DNA of 36,027 bases, from positions 1-36,027 of the IMG/VR virus record IMGVR_UViG_3300031578_000169; one strand, written 5' to 3'. A program made the translations under genes and the position numbers. Shown here piece by piece: positions 8,711 through 17,134 of the stretch. This DNA is from a virus. Numbering within the stretch: position 1 is the stretch's first letter; the number at the start of each line of letters is the position of its first letter. The notes beneath the pieces were generated by a model that was not told the DNA's origin, did no database searches, and saw only the letters and a program-made list of their open reading frames with translations.

Positions 8711-9124
8711 GATCCCCGCGTGGGGGGTCAAGGTCTATTTCACGCCGATCACTGTGGCCGACGAGCAATATCTCTCCCAGCGCACAAAGAATATGGGGGA
8801 TGAAACGACCTATGCCGTTGAATTGATCGCTCTGAAGTGTCTCGATGATGCGGGCGCACGGATCTGGACAACCGACGAGGATCGGGAATTCCTCAGGGCC
8901 AAAGTCAACCGGACCCTGATCAGGGATCTTGTCATCGCGATCGGCGGGGCTGGAATTGAGGAAGCAAAAAAAAACTCGAAAACTGCCCGGTCCTGATGGA
9001 TGCGTATGAGCTTGCTCTTCTCACAGGGAAAGACATTGACGAAATCAGGGCCTGGCCGATGGAAAAGCTCAATGAGTGGCGGGCCTTTTTTATCGTGAGG
9101 GCAAAGGCAAAGAAAAAGGATTAG
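8649..9124 (+). CDS. tail assembly chaperone G with -1 frameshift product GT
   Basis: The G frame runs 8649-8996 (115 residues, MKADEIKKRAAEAEG to KTARS). Ribosomes slipping -1 at AAAAAAC (8969-8975) continue in the overlapping frame to 9124, adding LENCPVLMDAYELALLTGKD to KAKKKD. This is the conserved G/GT arrangement of tailed phages: two chaperone forms in a fixed ratio just before the tape measure, which they bind during assembly. The T frame alone also has an ATG at 8996 overlapping the G stop, so independent initiation is an alternative. The start at 8649 has GAGGGAG upstream. Confidence 0.75.
8969..8975 (+). promoter_or_regulatory. programmed -1 frameshift slippery heptamer A AAA AAC
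   Basis: Nine A residues (8966-8974) followed by C give the canonical heptamer in phase with the G frame: A, AAA, AAC. Slippage joins the G and T frames. RNA polymerase slippage on the A run is another possible route to the same product. Confidence 0.75.
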
Positions 9125-9127
9125 CCG

Positions 9128-10975
9128 ATGGCATTCGGATCCAAAGAGTTTTCGGTTGTCTTCAAGGCGCGGGATGAGATCAGCCGAACCGTGAAAGGTG
9201 TTGACAGCAAATTTGGCGGGCTGACATCGACCCTGAAGAGACTGATGCCCATGATCGGCGTGGCCGGCATCGCCGGCGGCTTTGCAAAGATCGTCACCTC
9301 AACCGCACAGGCCGGAGATGAAGTGGCGAAAATGAGCCAAAAGGTCGGGGTCGCCGTGGAGACCCTTTCGGCGTATAAGCACGTTGCCGAATTGTCCGGG
9401 ATAACGCTTGACACGGTGGCTGTTGGGCTCAGACGCTTTGCTCAGAATTCTCTCGATATGTCGAGGGGCCTCGGCGAAGCACGGCGGGAATTTAAGGACC
9501 TCGGGATTCAAGTTACGGATGCGAACGGCAATGTCCGGGAGATGGAAGATTTGATTCTCGAGGTCGCTGATCGATTCTCAAAGATGGAAGACGGCACGGT
9601 AAAGACGGCCATGGCCATGAGGCTGTTCGGCAGGTCCGGGGCCGAGATGATCCCCATGCTCAATAAAGGCTCGGCGGGCATCAAGGAAATGACGGATGAG
9701 GCGCGGGCATTGGGTCTTGTTTTTTCAGAGAAGAGCGCGAAGGCATGTGAAGATTTTAATGATAGCATGACGCGCCTCAAGGGAACTCTCCGGGGTCTGA
9801 CTCAAGATATCGGAAACATGGTGATTCCTGCGATGACCGACATGATGTCTATGATTCTGCGTCTAAGAGACATCGAGACTGCTATTCCGAAGTACAAGAT
9901 GCTCCAGGGAAGTATCGCGGAATATGAAAATGAAATCACGAAATTGACAAAAGCCCTGGAAAAAGAAGAAGTCCAGGAGTGGAAAAACGAAAATAAGATT
10001 GATGATCTGAACGCACAGCTTGAAAATGCTCAATACTGGCTCTCCGAACGGAAAAAGGAACTCGAGGGATTGACCAAGGCGGAGAAGACTTATCAGGACA
10101 CAATGGGGGGGGGTGGTGGCGATACAGGAGCAAAGGCGGCGGCTGCGGCTAATCAACGGTACCGTAATGAAATAGACAAGGCCACCAAGAGCGATCGGGA
10201 ACGGCTTGAGATCTGGCGGCAGGAGCAGCTTGCGATTGAGGGGGTCGACGCAGTTCTCATGAATCATGTCGTTAAAATCCGGGAGGAAACAATCGCACAG
10301 ACTGAACTTGCGGCGGTCATGAAAGAGCAAGAGGAGACGGCGCTCAGGGCTGCTCAGGCAGAGGAGGAGCGGCAAGAAAAGTTGCAGACTCAATGGCTTG
10401 CCCTCCATGATATGGGACGTGACTATCATGAGGTTTTAGAGGAGACTGCAGACGCGACAACCACAATTGGAGACAATGCCGGTATGACGGCGAACGTGAT
10501 CAGCGGACGGATGGGATCTGCTATCAGTCAGGTCACTGTGGGGGGGCAGCAAATGGGCATGGCCATGAAAGGCGTCATGAGTAGCCTTATTGCCGACCTT
10601 ATTCAGGCGACGGTCAAAGCTTTGGCGCTCAAAGCCGTGATGGCAACCATAGGTGGTGGCGGTGGCTTCCTCGGGAGTCTTTTCCATGAGGGCGATATGG
10701 TGAAGCACACGGGGGGCATGATTCAGAAGGCTCATACAGGCCTCATGCTTAGACCTGACGAGCGGCATATCATCGCCCAGACAGGCGAGGGGATTCTCTC
10801 GCGCAAAGGGGTCGCGTCGATCGGGGGGCCAGCTACGGTTGATGCCATCAACCGGGGTGAGATTAATTTCATGATGAATGCTAATTTCGGCGGCATTCAT
10901 AACATGGCCGACGCGGGGGCCATGGCAGAGGTCATGGGGAGACAGATCCTCACGGCCATCAGAGAGGCGGCATGA
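9128..10975 (+). CDS. tail tape measure protein
   Basis: 615 residues. The N-terminus (SKEFSVVFKARDEISRTVKGVDSKFGGL) and VGVAVETLSAYKHVAELSGI match the TP901-type tape measure family. Hydrophobic segments occur near residue 40 and around 495-520, and a charged coiled-coil region lies between residues 270 and 440, including ELAAVMKEQEETALRAAQAEE. It sits right after the chaperones and before Dit, the standard order. In siphophages this protein sets tail length, and this one is short, implying a short tail. It overlaps the next start by four bases. Confidence 0.88.
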   Translation: MAFGSKEFSVVFKARDEISRTVKGVDSKFGGLTSTLKRLMPMIGVAGIAGGFAKIVTSTAQAGDEVAKMSQKVGVAVETLSAYKHVAELSGITLDTVAVGLRRFAQNSLDMSRGLGEARREFKDLGIQVTDANGNVREMEDLILEVADRFSKMEDGTVKTAMAMRLFGRSGAEMIPMLNKGSAGIKEMTDEARALGLVFSEKSAKACEDFNDSMTRLKGTLRGLTQDIGNMVIPAMTDMMSMILRLRDIETAIPKYKMLQGSIAEYENEITKLTKALEKEEVQEWKNENKIDDLNAQLENAQYWLSERKKELEGLTKAEKTYQDTMGGGGGDTGAKAAAAANQRYRNEIDKATKSDRERLEIWRQEQLAIEGVDAVLMNHVVKIREETIAQTELAAVMKEQEETALRAAQAEEERQEKLQTQWLALHDMGRDYHEVLEETADATTTIGDNAGMTANVISGRMGSAISQVTVGGQQMGMAMKGVMSSLIADLIQATVKALALKAVMATIGGGGGFLGSLFHEGDMVKHTGGMIQKAHTGLMLRPDERHIIAQTGEGILSRKGVASIGGPATVDAINRGEINFMMNANFGGIHNMADAGAMAEVMGRQILTAIREAA

Positions 10976-12213
10976 GCCTCTGGCTGATTGACAGCAACGG
11001 CAATCGTTATGATTTCATCCGGGCCGATCTCGCTGGGTTCCCGGTGGCTATGCGCCGGAATCTCATCACGCTTGCCTTTGCTCATGGTGCCAGGGATATT
11101 GGCGATCAGAAGATAGACCCACGCCGGTTGGAAGTGGCGACACTTCTCAAGGGAACGACAGGCGGGATGGTGCGGCAGCTTTTCCATTGTGAGTCGATTA
11201 GTGGGTGGACTGGAGCAGTGGACGGTCTTACACCTGTTCTTGATTCGACATATATCAAGCAGGGTACTTATTCACTAAAATTGGGGATTGACGCGGACAA
11301 AAATCCCGAAGATTACGGGCGATGGGAAAATCTGCAGACGTTCGGCGATTTGTCAAGCTATCAAACCGACTATCTCAGATGCTGGTTTTACTTTCCCGAT
11401 CTCACATATATAGAGATTTCCAGTAACTGCTTTCAAATTGGTATAGGAAGCTCTCCGGGCAACTATGACCGATGGAATATCGCGAAATCTTCTCTGTCTG
11501 CCGGATGGAACTTGATCGAATGCGATCTAGACGATCCTTCCGTTACTATCGGTAGTCCTGATTGGACGGCAATCGATTTTTTCAAAATTCTTATTAAGAC
11601 AGTCGCCTCCAACACGCACGATTTCGAGATCTATGTCGATGACTTGAAAATCTGGCGGGTCTCCTACCAGGCCGAGTTCGACGACCTCATGCGATGGGTC
11701 GGGCGCACAGATCTGAAGTTCTATAAGGATACGAGCCGGTATATCAACGTCGAGAGCATGGATCTGAAAAACCACTCATGGATCGTGGGCGACGCGAAAA
11801 GCAAAGCCACCCTTGAGCTTTTTTGTCCTGATCCATTTTGGTATGCGGACGATGAAACAACTGAGGATACATGGACCGTATCAGCGTCACCGGACACAAA
11901 CGACATCATGAACAAGGGCAACATCGATGTCTTTCCCGTCATTGAGATCACGGCGGCGGCAGATCTCAGCGGTGGGATCGAGATCGAGAACCAAAGTGAC
12001 GGGAGTGTCCTTTTTTCATATGTTGATTCAAATTTTACGAGCGGAAAGAAACTCACCATTGATTGCGTAAACGGGACCGTGGATCTCGATGGAACGGATA
12101 CCTTCCGGTTTTTCGAGGGGCAATTTCTCCGGCTTCTGGCTGGTTCTAACACGTTGCAGTACACGGGCGGCGACTGTTCGATCGTCGTCAAGCACAGGGA
12201 CAGGTGGTTGTGA
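10972..12213 (+). CDS. distal tail protein (Dit) with inserted lectin-like domain
   Basis: 413 residues. The N-terminus (MSLWLIDSNGNRYDF; ARDIGDQKIDPRRLEV) and the later FDDLMRWVGRTDLKFYKDTSRYINVESMDL through CPDPFWYADDE are characteristic of Dit, the hexameric baseplate hub of siphophages. Between residues about 70 and 228 lies a separate domain (WTGAVDGLTPVLDSTYIKQG; YLRCWFYF; FEIYVDDLKIW) typical of carbohydrate-binding jelly rolls. Such evolved Dit proteins are known in Gram-positive phages and add host-binding capacity. The last part forms the galectin-like C-domain. Confidence 0.75.
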   Translation: MSLWLIDSNGNRYDFIRADLAGFPVAMRRNLITLAFAHGARDIGDQKIDPRRLEVATLLKGTTGGMVRQLFHCESISGWTGAVDGLTPVLDSTYIKQGTYSLKLGIDADKNPEDYGRWENLQTFGDLSSYQTDYLRCWFYFPDLTYIEISSNCFQIGIGSSPGNYDRWNIAKSSLSAGWNLIECDLDDPSVTIGSPDWTAIDFFKILIKTVASNTHDFEIYVDDLKIWRVSYQAEFDDLMRWVGRTDLKFYKDTSRYINVESMDLKNHSWIVGDAKSKATLELFCPDPFWYADDETTEDTWTVSASPDTNDIMNKGNIDVFPVIEITAAADLSGGIEIENQSDGSVLFSYVDSNFTSGKKLTIDCVNGTVDLDGTDTFRFFEGQFLRLLAGSNTLQYTGGDCSIVVKHRDRWL

Positions 12214-12476
12214 TGTCTGAAAAGATCGAGAAGCTGAAGGATCTCGTCAAACGCTTCCGGGAAATCGAGAGGGAGACCCAGGAGCGACGTGCGGAGATTG
12301 CACACTATGAAGTGCTCATCGATCGACACGGACGCGAGGACGGGATCGAACTCAAGGCCAAGGACAAGAAGACGGCCATTGAAAAAGAGGCCGATACGAT
12401 CGACGAGACTGACATGGAGAAATGGATCGCGGACGTTGAAGAAGCTCTGAAGGCCAAGACGGTGATAAAAGCATGA
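12213..12476 (+). CDS. small coiled-coil protein between Dit and hub
   Basis: 87 residues from ATG 12213, overlapping the Dit stop (TGATG). Almost entirely charged helix (KIEKLKDLVKRFREIERETQERRAEI, then EADTIDETDMEKWIADVEEALKAK), consistent with a coiled coil. Its stop overlaps the hub start (ATGA). Perhaps a baseplate assembly factor; no family recognised. Confidence 0.55.
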   Translation: MSEKIEKLKDLVKRFREIERETQERRAEIAHYEVLIDRHGREDGIELKAKDKKTAIEKEADTIDETDMEKWIADVEEALKAKTVIKA

Positions 12477-13678
12477 GTGTGTCGAAGCACTACACGATTT
12501 GTCAATTCAACGGCTTCCTCGGTGGGCGGATCATCGGCGGGCCGTGGGAGTTCAACGTCGAAATCGTCTCCTATGCCCTCGGGGCGGTCGGGTGGAAGAT
12601 CATCTTCTACGACAAGGCTGACAAGACCCAGAAGGTAGGCGAGCTTTCGAGCGACACGGGACAGGGATACGTCTCGGAAATCGGTTTCAATTTGGTCGAG
12701 ACCGGTTGCGGAGATTTTGAAATCACCCTCGGGGTGGCACCATCAGCCCTCCCCTTCACGGTCGAGTACAATCAGGGCGTCGAGATTTACCTCTATCACG
12801 ACTCGAACCCCTGGCATGCAGGATATATCTTTGAAATGCCCGTCTCCGGCTCGACCGAGCGGCCATGGAAAATCGCGGGATCAGGATACTACAACCAGCT
12901 TGAGAAGTGCGTGGTGAATAAGGACTATACCTCAGAGGAAATCTCCGCCATCGTGCGGGATTTGGTGGATGACTTTGTCGAGGAGAAGACCGACATCGTC
13001 TATGCCGACTATAAGATCGCGATGACTGATTATACGGTTTCAGATATTCAATTCAACCACACGACCGCAAAGAAGGCGATTGAACAGCTTGCGGACCTTG
13101 CCCAAGGTTTTGTGTTTGGAGTGGATGCAAACCGGGAGATCTTCTTTCGGGGGATCGATCCAGACGTGAACCCTTCAGCCATTTTTGCGGTGGGAAAACA
13201 CATCGATGAATTCAGATTAACTGAGAATGCAGAGGACGTAGTCAATCGAGTTTATGTCAAGGTGGGTCTCTCTACCGGAGGGACGAATATACAGGCCGAG
13301 GTCTCGGCCTATAACTCTCAGGTCCTCTATGGGATCAGGGAAAAGGTTCTCAGCGCCCCGTCACTCCAGAGCACGAATGACGCCATTCGATGGGGGAATT
13401 GGCAGCTTGACGATTTGAAGCGGCCGCGGCAGAAAGCAAGAATTCCGTGGACCAACTGCTCAGGCGGCAAGATCGAGGCTAAGGGCAAGGCCCGGATATT
13501 CGACAATGACGGGGGAAAGCACCAGATTTCGGTCAAGAAGGTTGCCTACTCGGTAGACTCTAACGGAATCGGGTGCTCTATTGAGCTCGGAGACTTGGAA
13601 AAAAGCGCAGGGCGGATACTGAGAGACATCCTTTTTGATATCGCGAATCAAGAGCTTATCCAGGAAGCGAACGCATAG
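12473..13678 (+). CDS. tail hub / tail-associated protein (gp27-like)
   Basis: 401 residues. Features of baseplate hub proteins: a strand-rich N-domain, GVEIYLYHDSNPWHAGYIFEMP, the glycan-free hub stretch WKIAGSGYYNQLEKCVVNKDYT, and a central domain with FNHTTAKKAIEQLADLAQGFVFGVDANREIFFRG, which resembles gpD/gp27-type proteins. It follows Dit and the coiled-coil protein and precedes a fibre, the usual siphophage order. It lacks any lysozyme or peptidase tail domain, so it is the short form of Tal. Confidence 0.65.
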   Translation: MSVSKHYTICQFNGFLGGRIIGGPWEFNVEIVSYALGAVGWKIIFYDKADKTQKVGELSSDTGQGYVSEIGFNLVETGCGDFEITLGVAPSALPFTVEYNQGVEIYLYHDSNPWHAGYIFEMPVSGSTERPWKIAGSGYYNQLEKCVVNKDYTSEEISAIVRDLVDDFVEEKTDIVYADYKIAMTDYTVSDIQFNHTTAKKAIEQLADLAQGFVFGVDANREIFFRGIDPDVNPSAIFAVGKHIDEFRLTENAEDVVNRVYVKVGLSTGGTNIQAEVSAYNSQVLYGIREKVLSAPSLQSTNDAIRWGNWQLDDLKRPRQKARIPWTNCSGGKIEAKGKARIFDNDGGKHQISVKKVAYSVDSNGIGCSIELGDLEKSAGRILRDILFDIANQELIQEANA

Positions 13679-13690
13679 GAAGGTGAAAAC

Positions 13691-14965
13691 ATGGCAGATC
13701 CTGTTACTTGGAGATTTGACCCTTTTACTGAATCATATTCCGCGGTGAAACAGGAAGACGAGGACCAAGCAGTTCCAGGGTCTCCGCCCTATCGGGTGAG
13801 ACTCAATGAGGTGCCGCGAGACGACAGCCCATCGACGGTTGAGGCGGTCATTCTGGTTCAACTCAACGAGGCGCTGGACGACTCGGAGACGGGTGTTGAC
13901 ATCGTGGCGGGTCATTATGGCCGGGTGAATGTCAATGACATCATTCTCGTCGATGACGAACAGATGCAGGTTACAGCCAAACCCGGAAGCCCTACATTGA
14001 CGGTTACGAGGGGATACGGAGGCACCACACCAGACACACACAGCACATCGGCATGGATGGAAATTCTGAACTCGCTGACTGAAATCACGAGTGGATCTCC
14101 GGCGTCGAGAGAGTTTCGAGTCGATTACAAGTACAATACAGGGCTGGTTCTCTTCAACTCGGCCGAGTCAGGTTATGACGTGCGCTTCAATTATTATGGG
14201 TTGGGGAGTCCGTTTCATGCCGAAATTCTATGGCCGACAGCGAATATCAAGGACCTGGCGGTGACGACTGCGAAACTGGATGATCTTGGAGTAACCACCG
14301 GGAAAATCGGAAATCAGAACGTAACATGGGATAAGATAGACACGACGGAGGGAACCACGGGAGGTGGTGCCGGGAACCACACACTCCCAGGGGGATCGCA
14401 TGGACTTTATCCGAGGATTTATACTGCGGGAAGTGTAACGCGGGAATTCTATATAGCTGTGGGATTCTCAACATCTGGTAGTTATATTGCCAACATCTAT
14501 TTTTCTGGTGCTGATCAACTAGCCAAACAGTACTACATCCAAAGTTCTCCACCCTATATGCTTGGTTCAAAACGATGGGGGCATTTTTTATTCCTGCTTC
14601 GAAAATTGTCAAACGGAGAAATCGTATCGGGATATGAGGCCCCGGACCCGCCGTGGGCGTACAACGGCTCCGAGTGGAATCCCAAGGACAGCCCGGAGAG
14701 AATATCGGAGATCCCACACCCGTTTGTGGATTACTACAGAAAAGATCCGAGCGCGGACGGGCTTGAAATCGTGCTTATCGATCTCAGGGAGTACGATGTC
14801 GAACAGTGGAAAAAGGATCTCCAGCCAAAGAAAAAGGGGTCGATTCTGGAAGATCTGGCCGGGAACGTCAATCCGCCGATAGGGAAATCCGGCCTCGTCA
14901 CGAACATTGATATTCCGATGATCGAGCGTTTCTCAAACACGGTGAAGATCAAAAAGAGGATGTGA
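13691..14965 (+). CDS. baseplate / tail fibre protein
   Basis: 424 residues, RBS AGGAAGG. The N-terminal 180 residues are beta-rich (VNVNDIILVDDEQMQVTAKPG, TLTVTRGYGGTTPDTH) and probably attach to the baseplate. A short repeat-like helical segment (IKDLAVTTAKLDDLGVTTGKIGNQNVTWDKI) often precedes trimeric fibre shafts. The distal half (residues 235-424) is unique and may contact the receptor. The function follows from position and architecture. Confidence 0.6.
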   Translation: MADPVTWRFDPFTESYSAVKQEDEDQAVPGSPPYRVRLNEVPRDDSPSTVEAVILVQLNEALDDSETGVDIVAGHYGRVNVNDIILVDDEQMQVTAKPGSPTLTVTRGYGGTTPDTHSTSAWMEILNSLTEITSGSPASREFRVDYKYNTGLVLFNSAESGYDVRFNYYGLGSPFHAEILWPTANIKDLAVTTAKLDDLGVTTGKIGNQNVTWDKIDTTEGTTGGGAGNHTLPGGSHGLYPRIYTAGSVTREFYIAVGFSTSGSYIANIYFSGADQLAKQYYIQSSPPYMLGSKRWGHFLFLLRKLSNGEIVSGYEAPDPPWAYNGSEWNPKDSPERISEIPHPFVDYYRKDPSADGLEIVLIDLREYDVEQWKKDLQPKKKGSILEDLAGNVNPPIGKSGLVTNIDIPMIERFSNTVKIKKRM

Positions 14966-14969
14966 CCCC

Positions 14970-15368
14970 ATGAAGACCCTCACCCTCAAGCGCATATCAA
15001 CGAATCAGGAGGCAACTTTCGGCGTCTTAATCGAGGACACGGAACCTTTTGCCGTGACCCTTGAGCGGCCCTGGGCGGAGAACCGACCATATGTCTCTTG
15101 TATTCCGGCTGGCGTCTATACATGCGTAAAGGTTATCTCTCCTCATTTCGGAAAGACCTTTGAAATTCTGCACGTTCCAGGCCGGTCTGCCGTTCTGTTT
15201 CATAAGGGGAACACCCCGGGGGACACGGAGGGGTGCATCATCGTGGCCGAGCGGTTTGAAAGACTCGCTGGCGAGCCCGCCGTCCTCTCGAGTGCGGATG
15301 GGTATGGGGAATTCATGAAACGGATGCAAGGGGCTGATCAATTCAGCCTCACAATTATCTGGGTATAG
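14970..15368 (+). CDS. DUF5675 family protein
   Basis: 132 residues. The block FAVTLERPWAENRPYVSCIP, AGVYTCVKV, FEILHVPGRSAVLFHKGN and DTEGCIIV is characteristic of the DUF5675 family, found in tailed phages near lysis and tail genes. It has conserved His and Cys that could form an active centre, as in L,D-transpeptidase-like folds, but no enzyme activity is established. No other endolysin is visible in this region, so a cell-wall role is possible. Confidence 0.75.
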   Translation: MKTLTLKRISTNQEATFGVLIEDTEPFAVTLERPWAENRPYVSCIPAGVYTCVKVISPHFGKTFEILHVPGRSAVLFHKGNTPGDTEGCIIVAERFERLAGEPAVLSSADGYGEFMKRMQGADQFSLTIIWV

Positions 15369-15391
15369 ATCCCAGAGGAAAGGAGGAAAAC

Positions 15392-15649
15392 ATGGACTTT
15401 TCAACGATTCTTCCCTTGGTTGCACCTTTGGCAGTCGTGCTTATTACCCAAGGACTCAAGGCATTGATCAACATGGGTGGTAAGTACGCAGTTTTGGTCG
15501 TCATTGTCCTGGGTGCTGGAACGGCGATTCTTCAACAGGGATTGGCACCCGATCCGGCATGGGTTGATGGCTTGGTCACCACAGGATGGGTTTCGGGTCT
15601 CGCGACATTGTTCTATGACTTTTTCAAGAAAATGATCCTTAAACAATAG
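15392..15649 (+). CDS. holin-like membrane protein
   Basis: 85 residues with a strong GGAGG RBS. Three hydrophobic segments (about residues 6-24, 31-49 and 58-75) and a charged end FKKMILKQ fit a small holin, which makes inner-membrane holes at lysis. It sits between the DUF5675 gene and the lipoprotein gene, as a lysis cassette would. The family is not certain. Confidence 0.6.
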   Translation: MDFSTILPLVAPLAVVLITQGLKALINMGGKYAVLVVIVLGAGTAILQQGLAPDPAWVDGLVTTGWVSGLATLFYDFFKKMILKQ

Positions 15650-15661
15650 GAGGTCAAGACC

Positions 15662-16039
15662 ATGATTCTGATCCAAAGAAAAACAGCCCTAATGTGCATT
15701 TTGCTTATTGCCTTGATCGTGGTTTTTTCTGGTTGCTCGCTTCTCAGTGGGCTGACCAGGGATGAAAAGGCAAGGCTCATCACAGACGGTTGGCAGGAGA
15801 CACTTGGGGATCTCTGGACGGAGGGGAAGGCATACATCGCCGAGCATCCTCAACATCAGGAACTCTGGAAAGAGAAGGTCGTTCCGGCGTTCGACATTGC
15901 CAACACAACATTGAAGGACATTATTGATTTGGCACAGAAAGAGGATATTACTCCTCAAGAAGTTGAGGACATGATGGGTCCGCTCTTGAAAAAAATCTAT
16001 GGTTATATGGCGCAGCTTGGCATTGATCTCACAAGCTGA
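15662..16039 (+). CDS. phage lipoprotein (possible lysis accessory)
   Basis: 125 residues with GGAGG upstream. The N-terminus has basic residues, a hydrophobic run and a lipobox-like VVFSGCS, so the product is probably lipidated at Cys25 and placed in the outer membrane. The mature part is helical (WQETLGDLWTEGKAYIAEH; EVEDMMGPLLKKIYGYMAQ). It could be a spanin-like partner of the holin, but no i-spanin is seen. It is good evidence for a Gram-negative host. Confidence 0.6.
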   Translation: MILIQRKTALMCILLIALIVVFSGCSLLSGLTRDEKARLITDGWQETLGDLWTEGKAYIAEHPQHQELWKEKVVPAFDIANTTLKDIIDLAQKEDITPQEVEDMMGPLLKKIYGYMAQLGIDLTS

Positions 16040-16094
16040 TCGCCCATAGATAGAGTGGTTGTCCTTAACTCGATCAAACAATGGAGGTTTTACT

Positions 16095-16250
16095 ATGTGG
16101 GAAAGCATGATCAACATGACGTTTCAGATCGCTTACAATCTCTGGAAGAAATGGCGGGAGGCCGAGGGTGTCGATAAGGTTCCCGAATGGTCCGAAATCG
16201 CCGACAAGAATGCTCGGCTCCAAGCTGAGATTGATGCTGAAATGGGATGA
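16095..16250 (+). CDS. small helical protein, unknown
   Basis: 51 residues from ATG 16095, preceded by TGGAGG; an in-frame TTG at 16059 is less likely. Contains an amphipathic N-terminus (MINMTFQIAYNLWKKWREAEG) and an acidic tail. No family recognised; similar small proteins follow lysis genes in phages. Confidence 0.5.
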   Translation: MWESMINMTFQIAYNLWKKWREAEGVDKVPEWSEIADKNARLQAEIDAEMG

Positions 16251-16261
16251 TTGAGCAATGA

Positions 16262-16351
16262 AATCTCTGCGAGGGCTAGGGCGCTAGAAGACTGACCCAT
16301 ATATCAGTCAAGAGAAAGCCGTGGGTGGGCACGGGGGGCGCCTCAGAGATT
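16262..16351 (+). ncRNA. cloverleaf-like structured RNA candidate
   Basis: AATCTCTG (16262-16269) pairs perfectly with CAGAGATT (16344-16351), extended by AGG/CCT across a bulge. Three hairpins lie inside: CTAG with loop GGCG (16276-16287), GACTGA/TCAGTC (16290-16309) and CCGTG/CACGG (16319-16334). Together they make a four-way junction. It lacks a T-arm consensus and is not a tRNA, and no riboswitch class is recognised. It lies 35 bases before the ATG at 16387 and could be a cis-acting leader or a small RNA. Confidence 0.4.
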
Positions 16352-16386
16352 CCAGTTATTAATTGCGGGGTCCAAAAGGAGCACTA

Positions 16387-16590
16387 ATGCCTTATCCAAA
16401 AAAAATGGGTCACTGGACATACACGGACGACAGGTTTGGGATGTGTGTGATTCTGGACTCATTTAGAAAAGCGTTCTATCACCAAAATTACCAGAGAGAG
16501 AAGAATAAAGATGCAGCAAGATCAGCAAAAATCATCAAAGAAATCACAGGCGGCGACCCGCGGTTCGATCCCGGAGAACTGTCCCGGTAA
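16387..16590 (+). CDS. small phage protein, unknown
   Basis: 67 residues, start MPYPKKMGHWTYTDDRFG, with AAAGGAG upstream of ATG 16387. The product is basic and has RKAFYHQNYQREKNKDAARSAKIIKEI, a helical segment. Preceded by the structured RNA candidate and overlapped at its end by a short Cys-rich frame. No family recognised. Confidence 0.5.
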   Translation: MPYPKKMGHWTYTDDRFGMCVILDSFRKAFYHQNYQREKNKDAARSAKIIKEITGGDPRFDPGELSR

Positions 16591-16681
16591 ACTCAATAGG
16601 GGGGCCGTGGTCTGTAATGATTGCCTTTATCGGACAAAGAACTATCGTTGCCCTCTGGATGGCTCGTTTTATAGTCCATGA
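16511..16681 (+). CDS. 56-residue Cys-rich (zinc-ribbon-like) protein
   Basis: This frame (MQQDQQKSSKKSQ start) overlaps the end of the previous gene by 80 bases and ends in an ATGA overlap with the next gene, which supports translation. The C-terminal half has the pattern C-x8-C-x2-C-x8-C (from ENCPGKLN to YRCPLDG), which fits a zinc-binding ribbon. No good RBS is seen beyond GAAG, so confidence is moderate. Confidence 0.4.
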   Translation: MQQDQQKSSKKSQAATRGSIPENCPGKLNRGAVVCNDCLYRTKNYRCPLDGSFYSP

Positions 16682-16938
16682 GAGGATTGGAAAAAATGGA
16701 AGCGATGTCGATCAAACACTATTGGGCGGAACTTGTTGCAGTATGCGGAGGGATAATCGTGATAGGGAAAATTGTCATGATGGGGAGAAATTTTGTTACG
16801 AGGAAGGAACTACATGAGCATTGTGCCGCGCAGATGCAGAATATCGAACTCAAGATCGAGAACGCCGTGATCAGGGCAACAATGGAAGGAATAAAGCGGT
16901 ATTACAGAGAGAACGGTAAGAGTGACCGAGGGGGATAA
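16678..16938 (+). CDS. small single-pass membrane protein
   Basis: 86 residues. The ATG at 16678 overlaps the preceding TGA, so coupling is likely; ATG 16696 is an alternative. One hydrophobic segment (LVAVCGGIIVIGKIVMMG) is followed by a charged helix (LHEHCAAQMQNIELKIENAVIRATME). The architecture resembles holin-associated or i-spanin-like proteins, but no family can be named. Confidence 0.5.
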   Translation: MRGLEKMEAMSIKHYWAELVAVCGGIIVIGKIVMMGRNFVTRKELHEHCAAQMQNIELKIENAVIRATMEGIKRYYRENGKSDRGG

Positions 16939-16942
16939 CTCG

Positions 16943-17128
16943 ATGAAAAATACCCTCTGCCCCATCGAGCACGCTGTCGTTCATAAGCTCATCCAATTGT
17001 TTGTCATGCTATGTAAGGACTGCCCCAAGCGCGAGATTTGCCGAGCTCAGATTAGCAGACTCATCAAGGAAGTTCAGGATATGGAGTGCAAGGAAGTTGC
17101 TAAGGCGATAAAGGTTGATTCCTCCTAG
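16943..17128 (+). CDS. small Cys-rich protein, unknown
   Basis: 61 residues from ATG 16943 with GAGGGGG upstream; a GTG at 16922 in frame is an alternative. Contains LCPIEHAVVHKLIQLF and CKDCPKREIC, a possible metal site. It is the last rightward gene before a convergent junction: the leftward cluster ends only seven bases away. A weak inverted repeat (AGTCGT/ACGACT) covers the junction but no clear terminator is seen. Confidence 0.5.
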   Translation: MKNTLCPIEHAVVHKLIQLFVMLCKDCPKREICRAQISRLIKEVQDMECKEVAKAIKVDSS

Positions 17129-17134
17129 TCGTCC

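Noticed and set aside
16262-16351. tRNA or known riboswitch
   Set aside because: No T-loop consensus, wrong arm lengths, and no class-specific core that I can recognise.
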